DNA of 64,000 nt from Massilia rhizosphaerae. GTDB taxonomy: Bacteria > Pseudomonadota > Gammaproteobacteria > Burkholderiales > Burkholderiaceae_D. The DNA lies in assembly GCF_016093545.1 (NCBI RefSeq), contig NZ_JADKYX010000003.1, positions 62,001 through 126,000 on the forward strand. The letters run 5' to 3'. The notes beneath the pieces are model-generated. The model was given only the letters and a program-made list of their open reading frames with translations, ran no database searches and was not told where the DNA came from. The translations under genes were made by a program, and so were the position numbers. Positions 31,402 through 38,464 of this stretch are shown here, piece by piece; the stretch's first letter is position 1; the number at the start of each line of letters is the position of its first letter.

Positions 31402-32817
31402 ATGAATAATAGATACAAGCTGTCTTCGTACGTGGTGGTGACGGACCTGATCGACGCGAATACGTCGTCCGACCCGTGGCGCATCGTCTACGCGACCCGG
31501 ACCGGCAGGACGATGAAGCTGAAGGACCGGATTTATCGCCATCTCGTCGCCGGCGACTTCGCCCGGATCAGCGAATCGACGCTGATCGAATTGATGAGCC
31601 TCGAAGTGATCGTCCGCGCGGACGAGGACGAGTTCGAGGAAGTCCTGCGCCAGAACATCGCCGCGCTCGAGAATTCGAAGACGCTCGACGTGACGATCCA
31701 GCCGACCGCCAATTGCCAGCTCGGGTGCACGTATTGCGGCCAGGTGCACCAGAAGAAGAACGTCGATACCGAGACGAGCGTGAAGATCACCGATCGCATC
31801 TGCGGCAATCTGGTGCGCGGACAGTACGAGGCATTGTCCGTCGAGTGGTTCGGCGGCGAACCCCTGATGGCCTTCAGCGAGATCCTCAGGATGAGCGATC
31901 GCCTGATCGGCTTCTGCGCCGACAAAGGCATCCGCTACGACGCCCGGATGATCACCAATGGCCTGAGTTTCAAGCCGGCCGTGTTCCAGCAGCTGCTGGA
32001 AAAACAGGTCACGCATTTCCAGATCACGCTGGACGGGCTGGGGAAAACCCATGACCTCATGCGCATCACGAAAGAGGGCGCCAAGACGTTCGACATCATC
32101 CTCAAGAACATCGTCGACGTCACCAGCCTGCCCGAATACATGGAGCGGCGCTGCAGCATCCTCGTCCGGATCAACGTCAACGAGCGCAGCGTCAAGACGC
32201 TGTTCAAGCTGATCGACCTGCTGGCCTCGCACGGCCTGCAGCACAAGCGCGTGCGGATCGACTTCGCGCCCATCGTCGACTGGGGTGGCAATAACGCGCA
32301 GAAGGACAGCCTGACGGCGGACGGCTTCGGCGTGGCCGAGATCGACTGGATGATGTACGCGATCAAGAAGGGCTTCACGTTCGGCCGCGTCGTCCCGAAC
32401 AAGAAGATCGGGCCGTGCATGGTCGTCAAGCCGGATTCCGAAGTCTACGACGCGGGCGGGAACATCTATCCCTGCTACGAATATCCGTACACGCCGAAGT
32501 ACGAAACGCCGGAATACCGGATCGGGCACGTGGACAGCATCGATACCGTGCGCAACGCGGATGCCGTCACGAAGAACTGGTTCACCGATATCAAGGGCGA
32601 CATCTCGCCGTGCAAGCGCTGCAACCTGTTCCCGGTCTGCGGCGGCGGCTGTCCGAAGCAGTGGTACAACGGCGACGTCGCCTGCCCTTCGTACAAGTAC
32701 AACATCGAGGACAAGCTGGTGCTCGATTACCTGATCAACAAAAAGGGATTCGTCGAGCGCTACCGGGACAATCCGGCCCAGGATCCGGCCCAGGATCCGG
32801 CGCGCACCGCGGCGTAG
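31402..32817 (+). CDS. Radical SAM/SPASM peptide maturase
   Basis: A 471-residue iron-sulfur enzyme. The N-terminal 100 residues (RYKLSSYVVVTDL, IVYATRTGRTMKL, DEFEEVL) resemble the leader-binding region that precedes the core in peptide maturases. The radical SAM motif is Cys105-x3-Cys109-x2-Cys112 in NCQLGCTYCGQ. The C-terminal SPASM domain is complete: Cys339-x18-Cys358 with the conserved Gly, then Cys404, Cys407, Cys413, Cys417 and Cys428, giving sites for two extra clusters. It most likely forms a thioether or other crosslink in the two-cysteine cores encoded next door. The tail has a short repeat (PAQDPAQDPA). The ATG at 31402 follows GAGAAAGAG; the open frame upstream overlaps the previous gene. 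Confidence 0.92.
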   Translation: MNNRYKLSSYVVVTDLIDANTSSDPWRIVYATRTGRTMKLKDRIYRHLVAGDFARISESTLIELMSLEVIVRADEDEFEEVLRQNIAALENSKTLDVTIQPTANCQLGCTYCGQVHQKKNVDTETSVKITDRICGNLVRGQYEALSVEWFGGEPLMAFSEILRMSDRLIGFCADKGIRYDARMITNGLSFKPAVFQQLLEKQVTHFQITLDGLGKTHDLMRITKEGAKTFDIILKNIVDVTSLPEYMERRCSILVRINVNERSVKTLFKLIDLLASHGLQHKRVRIDFAPIVDWGGNNAQKDSLTADGFGVAEIDWMMYAIKKGFTFGRVVPNKKIGPCMVVKPDSEVYDAGGNIYPCYEYPYTPKYETPEYRIGHVDSIDTVRNADAVTKNWFTDIKGDISPCKRCNLFPVCGGGCPKQWYNGDVACPSYKYNIEDKLVLDYLINKKGFVERYRDNPAQDPAQDPARTAA

Positions 32818-32897
32818 TCCGACATCGTTTTGCAGGAGACCGGGCACGCCCGACGTCATAAAACTATGGGCGTTTATCCATATTAATCGGAGCAATC

Positions 32898-33056
32898 ATG
32901 ACCAATCCCAATCTGAGCGATGTCCTGAGCAATACCGAGCAACAGGATCAGGCCAACGAAGTGTCGAAAGACGATGAAATCAGCACCGACGAGCTGGACG
33001 ACCTGGCCGGCGGCGTGATGGCCGACTGCAAGGCGATGGCCTGCGGCGTCTTCTGA
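32898..33056 (+). CDS. RiPP precursor peptide 1 (two-cysteine core)
   Basis: A 52-residue gene with GGAG five bases before the ATG. The leader of 39 residues is acidic and polar (ISTDELDDLAGG) and ends in the double glycine at 38-39 that C39 peptidases cut. The core is VMADCKAMACGVF, with Cys44 and Cys49 spaced CX4C. It lies 80 bases after the radical SAM gene and 52 bases before a second, near-identical precursor. The leader end (EL-DD-x-AGG) resembles leaders handled by NHLM-type exporters. Core modification is inferred from the adjacent maturase; the chemistry is not known. Confidence 0.88.
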   Translation: MTNPNLSDVLSNTEQQDQANEVSKDDEISTDELDDLAGGVMADCKAMACGVF

Positions 33057-33108
33057 CGACGTCCCGCGCCGCCGATTGGCACGCAACTTTTAGCAAGGGA
33101 AAGCACAT

Positions 33109-33264
33109 ATGAGCAATAGCAATTTGACCGACGAACTGGCCAAGGTCCAGCAGGACCAGGCCACCGAAGCGACCCAGGACGAGGAAATCGATACGGAGGC
33201 CCTGGACGACGTGGCCGGCGGCCTGATGGACAAGTGCAGTGCGATGGCCTGCGGCGTGTTCTGA
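33109..33264 (+). CDS. RiPP precursor peptide 2 (two-cysteine core)
   Basis: A 51-residue paralogue of the preceding peptide with AGGGA upstream. The leader ends TEALDDVAGG (Gly37-Gly38) and the core is LMDKCSAMACGVF with Cys43 and Cys48. Nine of 13 core positions match peptide 1, and AMACGVF at the C-terminus is identical, while the leaders differ more. The strict conservation of both cysteines and the last seven residues marks them as the functional part. The two may be variants of one product or act together. Confidence 0.88.
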   Translation: MSNSNLTDELAKVQQDQATEATQDEEIDTEALDDVAGGLMDKCSAMACGVF

Positions 33265-33281
33265 CGGCGAGCCTTGCGACG

Positions 33282-33331
33282 ACTGCGTGGGCGGAAACGG
33301 CCACGCAGTCCGGCCGGCAGGCATGCCGGCC
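33282..33331 (+). promoter_or_regulatory. Two consecutive stem-loops between precursors and exporter genes
   Basis: Stem 1 pairs ACTGCGTGG (33282-33290) with CCACGCAGT (33301-33309). Stem 2 pairs GGCCGGCA (33312-33319) with TGCCGGCC (33324-33331). Neither is followed by a T run, so they are not simple terminators. In this position they could protect precursor mRNA or attenuate transcription of the transporter genes. Confidence 0.45.
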
Positions 33332-33391
33332 ATCGCCCGGCTTAGGCGGCCGGTCGCGATACCGGGACCACCACGATGACAGGCAGGAAGC

Positions 33392-34966
33392 ATGGGAATT
33401 CGCAGCATTGCACGGGCACTGGGTGTGGTCGGCGCGGGGCTGGTCATGTGCCTGCAGGCGCAGGCGCAGACGGCCGGTGCGGCGCGCCTGTCGCTGGCGG
33501 AGGCGTTGCGCCTGGCGCTCAACCGTAATCCGGACATCCGCGCCAGCGCCGAACAGATCGGCGTCGCACGGGGACAATACCTGCAGCAGCGCGGCCAGTT
33601 CGACACCCTGCTTGCCTCCGGCGTCAACTATGACCGCTCGATCACGCCGTATGTCGACACCAGCCTGCCAGTGAGCGCGTTCGGACAAACCCATCTGACA
33701 TCCACCGGATACCGGGCCGGCGTCAGCCAGCTGCTGCGCAACGGCATGAGCGTGTCCGGCGCCCTGGATGCGGCATCGGTCGACGGCACCGCTGCCGGCG
33801 CGGCGCCGGGACCGCGCCAGAACGCGGTCAAGCTCGATCTGACCTTGACGGTGCCGCTGCTGAACGGACGGGGCAGCGAAGTGACCACGGCGGCGGAAGA
33901 GGCCGCACGGCTGACGGTCCTCGCCACCGGATACGCCCTGCGCGACCGCGCCGCGCTGACCCTGTACGACACGATGCTCGCCTACTGGGATTACCTGGAA
34001 AAGGTGGAGCTCGAACGGGTCGCGCTCAGTACCGCCGAGCGCAGCGCGGCACTGCGCGAATCGACCCGGCGCCTGGTCGAGGCATCGGAAAAGCCGCGGG
34101 CCGACCTCGTGCTGCTGGACGCGGACTATGCCGACAAGCAGGCGTCGCTCGAGGCGGCGCGACTGGCGCGCGCCGACGCGAAGACCGACCTCGGGCGCCT
34201 GCTGGGACTGGACGTGCGGGCGATCGACGCGCTCGGGGAGCCGGCCGACGTCTTTCCCAAGCCGCTCGACGCGCCGCTGGCCGACGTGGCGACGTTGTCC
34301 GCCCAGGCCATCGAGCGGCGTCCCGACATGCGCGCGCTCGCGCTGCAGCTGGATGCCGAGCAGCGCCAGGTGCGCGCGGCCGGCAATGCGCGCCTGCCCG
34401 TGCTGAACCTCGACATGGGGGTGCAGTACCTGAAAGTGTCCCAGGGCGGCACGCGCTACGGCTTCATCGACGCGCCCGGCCGCATCCAGTCCGCGCCGAC
34501 CGTGTACGCGCGGCTGAATTTCCAGTTCCCGGTCCAGAACCATGCCGCCGACGGCCTCCTGCTCGAGCGTTCCTCGCTCCTGACGCAACTGGAGATCCGG
34601 CGGCGCGACCAGGCGATCGGCGTCGCGAGCGGGGTCGGGCGCGCGCTGCGCGCGCTGGCGTCCAACGCGCAGCAGCTGCGCAGCGCGCGCGACAGCCTGG
34701 TGTTGTACGAGACCGCCGTCAAGCAGGAGATCGTCAAGCAGCGCAACGGCATCTCGACCCTGATCGACGTGATCAATACCGAGGCCAGGTTCGTCAGCGC
34801 CCGGATCAACCTGTTGCAGGTGCAGCTGGCGTATGCGAAGGCGCTGGCGCGGCTGCGTTACGAAACCGGCACCCTGGTGCCGGCGCCGGCCGGCGACGAC
34901 AGCCTGGGCAACCTGACGCTCGACGTCGCCGCGCTGACCGGTCCGGGCCCGTTGCTCGCGCATTAA
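33392..34966 (+). CDS. TolC-family outer membrane channel
   Basis: A 524-residue protein with a signal peptide ending near QAQAQT and two long helical repeats of the outer membrane efflux protein family (LSLAEALRLALNRNPDIRAS in the first half; AQAIERRPDMRALALQLDAE in the second). It should form the outer membrane exit duct for the peptide, docking to the HlyD-like adaptor encoded 13 bases downstream. GGCAGGAAG lies before the start. Its place in the operon argues for a dedicated rather than shared channel. Confidence 0.9.
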   Translation: MGIRSIARALGVVGAGLVMCLQAQAQTAGAARLSLAEALRLALNRNPDIRASAEQIGVARGQYLQQRGQFDTLLASGVNYDRSITPYVDTSLPVSAFGQTHLTSTGYRAGVSQLLRNGMSVSGALDAASVDGTAAGAAPGPRQNAVKLDLTLTVPLLNGRGSEVTTAAEEAARLTVLATGYALRDRAALTLYDTMLAYWDYLEKVELERVALSTAERSAALRESTRRLVEASEKPRADLVLLDADYADKQASLEAARLARADAKTDLGRLLGLDVRAIDALGEPADVFPKPLDAPLADVATLSAQAIERRPDMRALALQLDAEQRQVRAAGNARLPVLNLDMGVQYLKVSQGGTRYGFIDAPGRIQSAPTVYARLNFQFPVQNHAADGLLLERSSLLTQLEIRRRDQAIGVASGVGRALRALASNAQQLRSARDSLVLYETAVKQEIVKQRNGISTLIDVINTEARFVSARINLLQVQLAYAKALARLRYETGTLVPAPAGDDSLGNLTLDVAALTGPGPLLAH

Positions 34967-34979
34967 CCATCGACCCATC

Positions 34980-36248
34980 ATGGAAAAACAAGGATTGTTC
35001 AGGCAGGTCGCGGTCAACCGGCTGTCCTCGCCCGAGGAGCTCGACAACCTGCTGCAGGTGACGTCGCCGCGCGGCTGGATCGCCCTGGCCGGCATCGGCC
35101 TGCTGGTCGTCACCGCCGTCGTGTGGTCGATCGGCGGGCGCATTCCGACCAAGCTGGTGGCCCAGCAGTGCATCCTGGTCAAGAACGGCGGCGTCAAGCT
35201 GTTGACGAGTGCCGCCAGCGGCAGGCTGTCCGACCTGGCCGTGGAGGCCGGCGACCGCGTCACGCGCGGACAGATCATCGGCCGGCTCGAGCAGTACGAC
35301 CAGCTGGAGAAGGTCAGCGCCGCCGAGGCGCGCATGGAAGAAGCGCGGCACCGCTACGACCAGGCCGTCGCCCTCGCGACCCAGGCCGAGGCGCTGCGCG
35401 CGGCCACCATGACCCAGCAGGCGCAGAACCTGGTCCACCAGATCGCGGCGGCGCGGGAGCGCAGCCGGCTGCTCAAGGAACGCATCGAGACCCAGTCCTC
35501 GCTGTACGACCAGGGCCTGATCACCAAGCAGACCCTGATCTCGTCGCAGCTCGAGCTGGCCGCGGTCCGGCTCGAGATCGAAACGACGCAGGGCCAGGCC
35601 AAGCAGCTCGACGTCACGCGCCTCGAAGCGAAGAAGCAGAGCGAAACCGAGTTGACCCAGTTGAAGAACCAGCTCGACGAGGCGGGACGCAACGTCGCCG
35701 AGCTGCTGCGCGACACCAAGAGCTTCGCCGCCATCGTCAGCCCCTACACCGGCAAGGTGGTGGAGGTGAAGGCGGCGGAGGGCCAGCTGGTCGACCGCGG
35801 CACGCACTTGATCAGCGTCGAGCCGACCGGCGTCGACGTCAACGAACTCGAAGCCTACGTCTACCTGCCCGCGTCCGAAGGCAAGAAGGTGGCGGGCGGC
35901 ATGCGCGTGGAAGTCAGCCCGAGCACGGCCAAGCGCGAGGAATTCGGCTTCATGCCGGCCTTCGTCGCGTCGGTGGCCGACTATCCGTCCACCGACCAGG
36001 GCTTGATGCGGGTGTTCGGCAACGACAAGCTCGTACAGCAGCTGTCCGGCACCCTGGCGCCGATCCAGATCGTGGCCGCGCTCAAGTCCTCGGCCACCAA
36101 TCCGAGCCGCTACGAGTGGTCGACGCGCGACGGCCCGCCGTTCACGCTGCAAAGCGGCACGTCGTGCTCGGCCAGCATCACCTTGTCGGAGCAGCGGCCG
36201 ATCGAGCTGGTGATCCCGGTGCTGCGCAAATTCGTCGGCATGGATTGA
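34980..36248 (+). CDS. HlyD-like membrane fusion protein of an NHLM-type exporter
   Basis: A 422-residue adaptor. It has a short cytoplasmic N-terminus starting MEKQGLFRQVAVNRLSSPEE, one membrane helix at about 38-58 (WIALAGIGLLVVTAVVW), a lipoyl-like half, a long coiled coil at about 95-245 rich in Gln/Glu/Leu, the second half FAAIVSPYTGKVVEVKAAEG, and a beta-barrel end. The N-terminus with RLSSPE followed by Leu and the overall size match the NHLM bacteriocin system secretion protein family. It bridges the ABC exporter to the TolC channel. Two bases separate it from the peptidase/ABC gene. Confidence 0.88.
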   Translation: MEKQGLFRQVAVNRLSSPEELDNLLQVTSPRGWIALAGIGLLVVTAVVWSIGGRIPTKLVAQQCILVKNGGVKLLTSAASGRLSDLAVEAGDRVTRGQIIGRLEQYDQLEKVSAAEARMEEARHRYDQAVALATQAEALRAATMTQQAQNLVHQIAAARERSRLLKERIETQSSLYDQGLITKQTLISSQLELAAVRLEIETTQGQAKQLDVTRLEAKKQSETELTQLKNQLDEAGRNVAELLRDTKSFAAIVSPYTGKVVEVKAAEGQLVDRGTHLISVEPTGVDVNELEAYVYLPASEGKKVAGGMRVEVSPSTAKREEFGFMPAFVASVADYPSTDQGLMRVFGNDKLVQQLSGTLAPIQIVAALKSSATNPSRYEWSTRDGPPFTLQSGTSCSASITLSEQRPIELVIPVLRKFVGMD

Positions 36249-36250
36249 GC

Positions 36251-38464
36251 ATGGCGGCGTTCCGACCCATCGCTTCCGCCGCGGCCTGGCTGCGCAAGGC
36301 GCGCGGGGGCGCCGGCACGGTCCGGCGCGCCGGCTCCCCCGCGATCCTGCAGATGGAGGCCGTCGAATGCGGCGCGGCCTCGCTGGCGATGATCCTCGCG
36401 TACTACGGCAAGTTCCTGCCGCTCGAGCAGCTGCGCGTGGACTGCGGCGTGTCGCGCGACGGCAGCAAGGCCAGCAACATCGTCAAGGCCGCGCGCAAGC
36501 ACGGCCTCGTCGCGCGCGGCCTGCGCAAGGAACCGGCCGACCTGCGCACGATGCGCCTGCCCATGATCGTCTTCTGGAACTTCAACCACTTCGTCGTCGT
36601 GGACGGCTTCGACGGCGACGTCGTGCTGCTGAACGACCCGGCGATGGGCCGGCGCCGCATCGACCCGGACGAATTCGATCAGTCGTTCACGGGGATCGTG
36701 CTGGCGTTCGAGCCGGGCCCCGATTTCGTCCCGTCCGGGCAGCCGCGCAGCCTGGCCGACGCGCTGCGCCGCCGGCTGGCGGGCAGCGGCACGGCGCTGC
36801 TGTTCCTCGTGCTGGCGGGGCTGGCCCTCGTGCTGCCGGGGATGGTGATCCCGGTGTTCACGTCGGTGTTCATCGACCGCGTGCTGGTCGGCGGGCTGAC
36901 CGGCTGGGAAGGGCCGCTCGTGGGCGGCATGCTGGCCACCGCGCTGCTGGTCGCCGGTCTCACGTGGCTGCAGAAACACTACCTGCTCAAGCTCGAGACG
37001 CGGATCTCGCTGTCGACGTCGGCGCGCTTCTTCTGGCACGTGCTGCGCCTGCCGGTGGCGTTTTACCAGCAGCGCTCGGCGGGCGACATCGGCGCGCGCG
37101 TGGGCATCGCCGACCGGGTCGCGAACATCCTGTCGGAGGACGTGGTGGCCGGCGTCCTCGGGGTCGTCACGGCCGCGTTCTTCGCCGCGATCATGATGTT
37201 CTACGACGTCGCGATGAGCCTCCTGACGATAGGCATCGCCGGCATCAACGTGCTGGTGCTGCGCTGGGTGTCGGAGAAGCGCATCGAGTTGAACCAGAAA
37301 ATGGCGATCGACCGCGGCAAGGTGATCGGCACGTCGATGAACGGCCTGATGCTGATCGAGACCCTGAAGGCGTCCGGCGCCGAGTCCGACTTCTTCAGCC
37401 GTTGGGCCGGCTACCAGGCGCGCCTGACCAATTCCACGCAGGAGGTGAGCCGCACCTCGATCGCGCTCGACCTGCTGCCCAAGTTCCTGACTGCGACCAA
37501 CGCCGCGCTGGTGCTGGGCATCGGCGGCGCGCGCGTGATGGCGGGCGACATGACCATCGGCATACTGGTCGCGTTCCAGGCGCTCGTCGCCAGCTTCGTC
37601 ACGCCGGTCAACGCCCTGGTCGCGCTGGGTGGCAAGATCCAGGGGTTCCAGGGCGACATGGACCGGCTCGACGACGTGATGAGCCAGCCGAGCGAGGACA
37701 TCGCCAAGAGCGAACGCGCCGGCGAGACGCTGCAGGCGGCCAAGCTGGAAGGGCACCTGGAACTGCGCAACGTCACCTTCGGCTACAGCCGGCTCGAGGC
37801 GCCGCTGCTGGAAGACTTCAGCATGACGCTCAAGCCCGGCCAGCGCATCGCACTGGTCGGCGGGTCCGGGTGCGGCAAGTCGACCATCTCGAAGCTGGTG
37901 GTGGGCCTGTACGAGCCGTGGGAAGGCGACATCCTGTTCGACGGCAAGCCCCGCGACGCCTGGCCGCGGCGCCAGCTGCTCAATTCGATGGCGGCGGTCG
38001 ACCAGGACATCGCGCTGTTCTCGGGCACGATCCGCGACAACCTCTCGATGTGGGACGACACGGTGTCCCAGACCGTGATGGTGAGCGCGGCCAAGGACGC
38101 CTGCGTGCACGACGTGATCTCGGCGCGGCCCGGCGGCTACGACAGCCCGGTCGCGGAAGGCGGCGCCAACTTCAGCGGCGGCCAGCGCCAGCGCCTGGAG
38201 ATCGCGCGTGCGCTGACGTCCAATCCGCGCCTGCTGGTGCTCGACGAAGCCACCAGCGCGCTCGATCCGCTGACCGAGAAGACCGTCGACGCCAACCTGC
38301 GCCGGCGCGGCTGCAGCTGCCTGGTCGTGGCGCACCGCCTGAGCGCGGTGCGCGACTGCGACGAGATCATCGTGCTGGACAAGGGCAAGGTGGTCGAGCG
38401 CGGGACGCACCAGGACCTGCTCGAATTGAACGGCAAGTATGCGAGGTTGATTGCGAATGAGTGA
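36251..38464 (+). CDS. C39 peptidase-ABC exporter (NHLM-type peptidase/permease/ATPase)
   Basis: A 737-residue inner-membrane protein with three parts. The cytoplasmic C39 domain has catalytic Cys40 in QMEAVECGAASLAM, His in WNFNHFVVV and Asp in LLNDPAMG; it should cut precursors after Gly-Gly. The membrane domain at about 180-460 has six helices. The ATPase has Walker A GGSGCGKST, signature NFSGGQRQRLEIARAL, Walker B LLVLDEATSALD and switch His in VAHRLSAV. All catalytic residues are intact. It overlaps the second ABC gene by 8 bases. The combination with the HlyD-like and second ABC proteins is the NHLM export set. Confidence 0.93.
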   Translation: MAAFRPIASAAAWLRKARGGAGTVRRAGSPAILQMEAVECGAASLAMILAYYGKFLPLEQLRVDCGVSRDGSKASNIVKAARKHGLVARGLRKEPADLRTMRLPMIVFWNFNHFVVVDGFDGDVVLLNDPAMGRRRIDPDEFDQSFTGIVLAFEPGPDFVPSGQPRSLADALRRRLAGSGTALLFLVLAGLALVLPGMVIPVFTSVFIDRVLVGGLTGWEGPLVGGMLATALLVAGLTWLQKHYLLKLETRISLSTSARFFWHVLRLPVAFYQQRSAGDIGARVGIADRVANILSEDVVAGVLGVVTAAFFAAIMMFYDVAMSLLTIGIAGINVLVLRWVSEKRIELNQKMAIDRGKVIGTSMNGLMLIETLKASGAESDFFSRWAGYQARLTNSTQEVSRTSIALDLLPKFLTATNAALVLGIGGARVMAGDMTIGILVAFQALVASFVTPVNALVALGGKIQGFQGDMDRLDDVMSQPSEDIAKSERAGETLQAAKLEGHLELRNVTFGYSRLEAPLLEDFSMTLKPGQRIALVGGSGCGKSTISKLVVGLYEPWEGDILFDGKPRDAWPRRQLLNSMAAVDQDIALFSGTIRDNLSMWDDTVSQTVMVSAAKDACVHDVISARPGGYDSPVAEGGANFSGGQRQRLEIARALTSNPRLLVLDEATSALDPLTEKTVDANLRRRGCSCLVVAHRLSAVRDCDEIIVLDKGKVVERGTHQDLLELNGKYARLIANE

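Noticed and set aside
32818..32897. Separate promoter for the precursor genes
   Set aside because: Only weak hexamer-like strings were found; expression from the upstream promoter is a simpler reading, although transcript mapping could change this.
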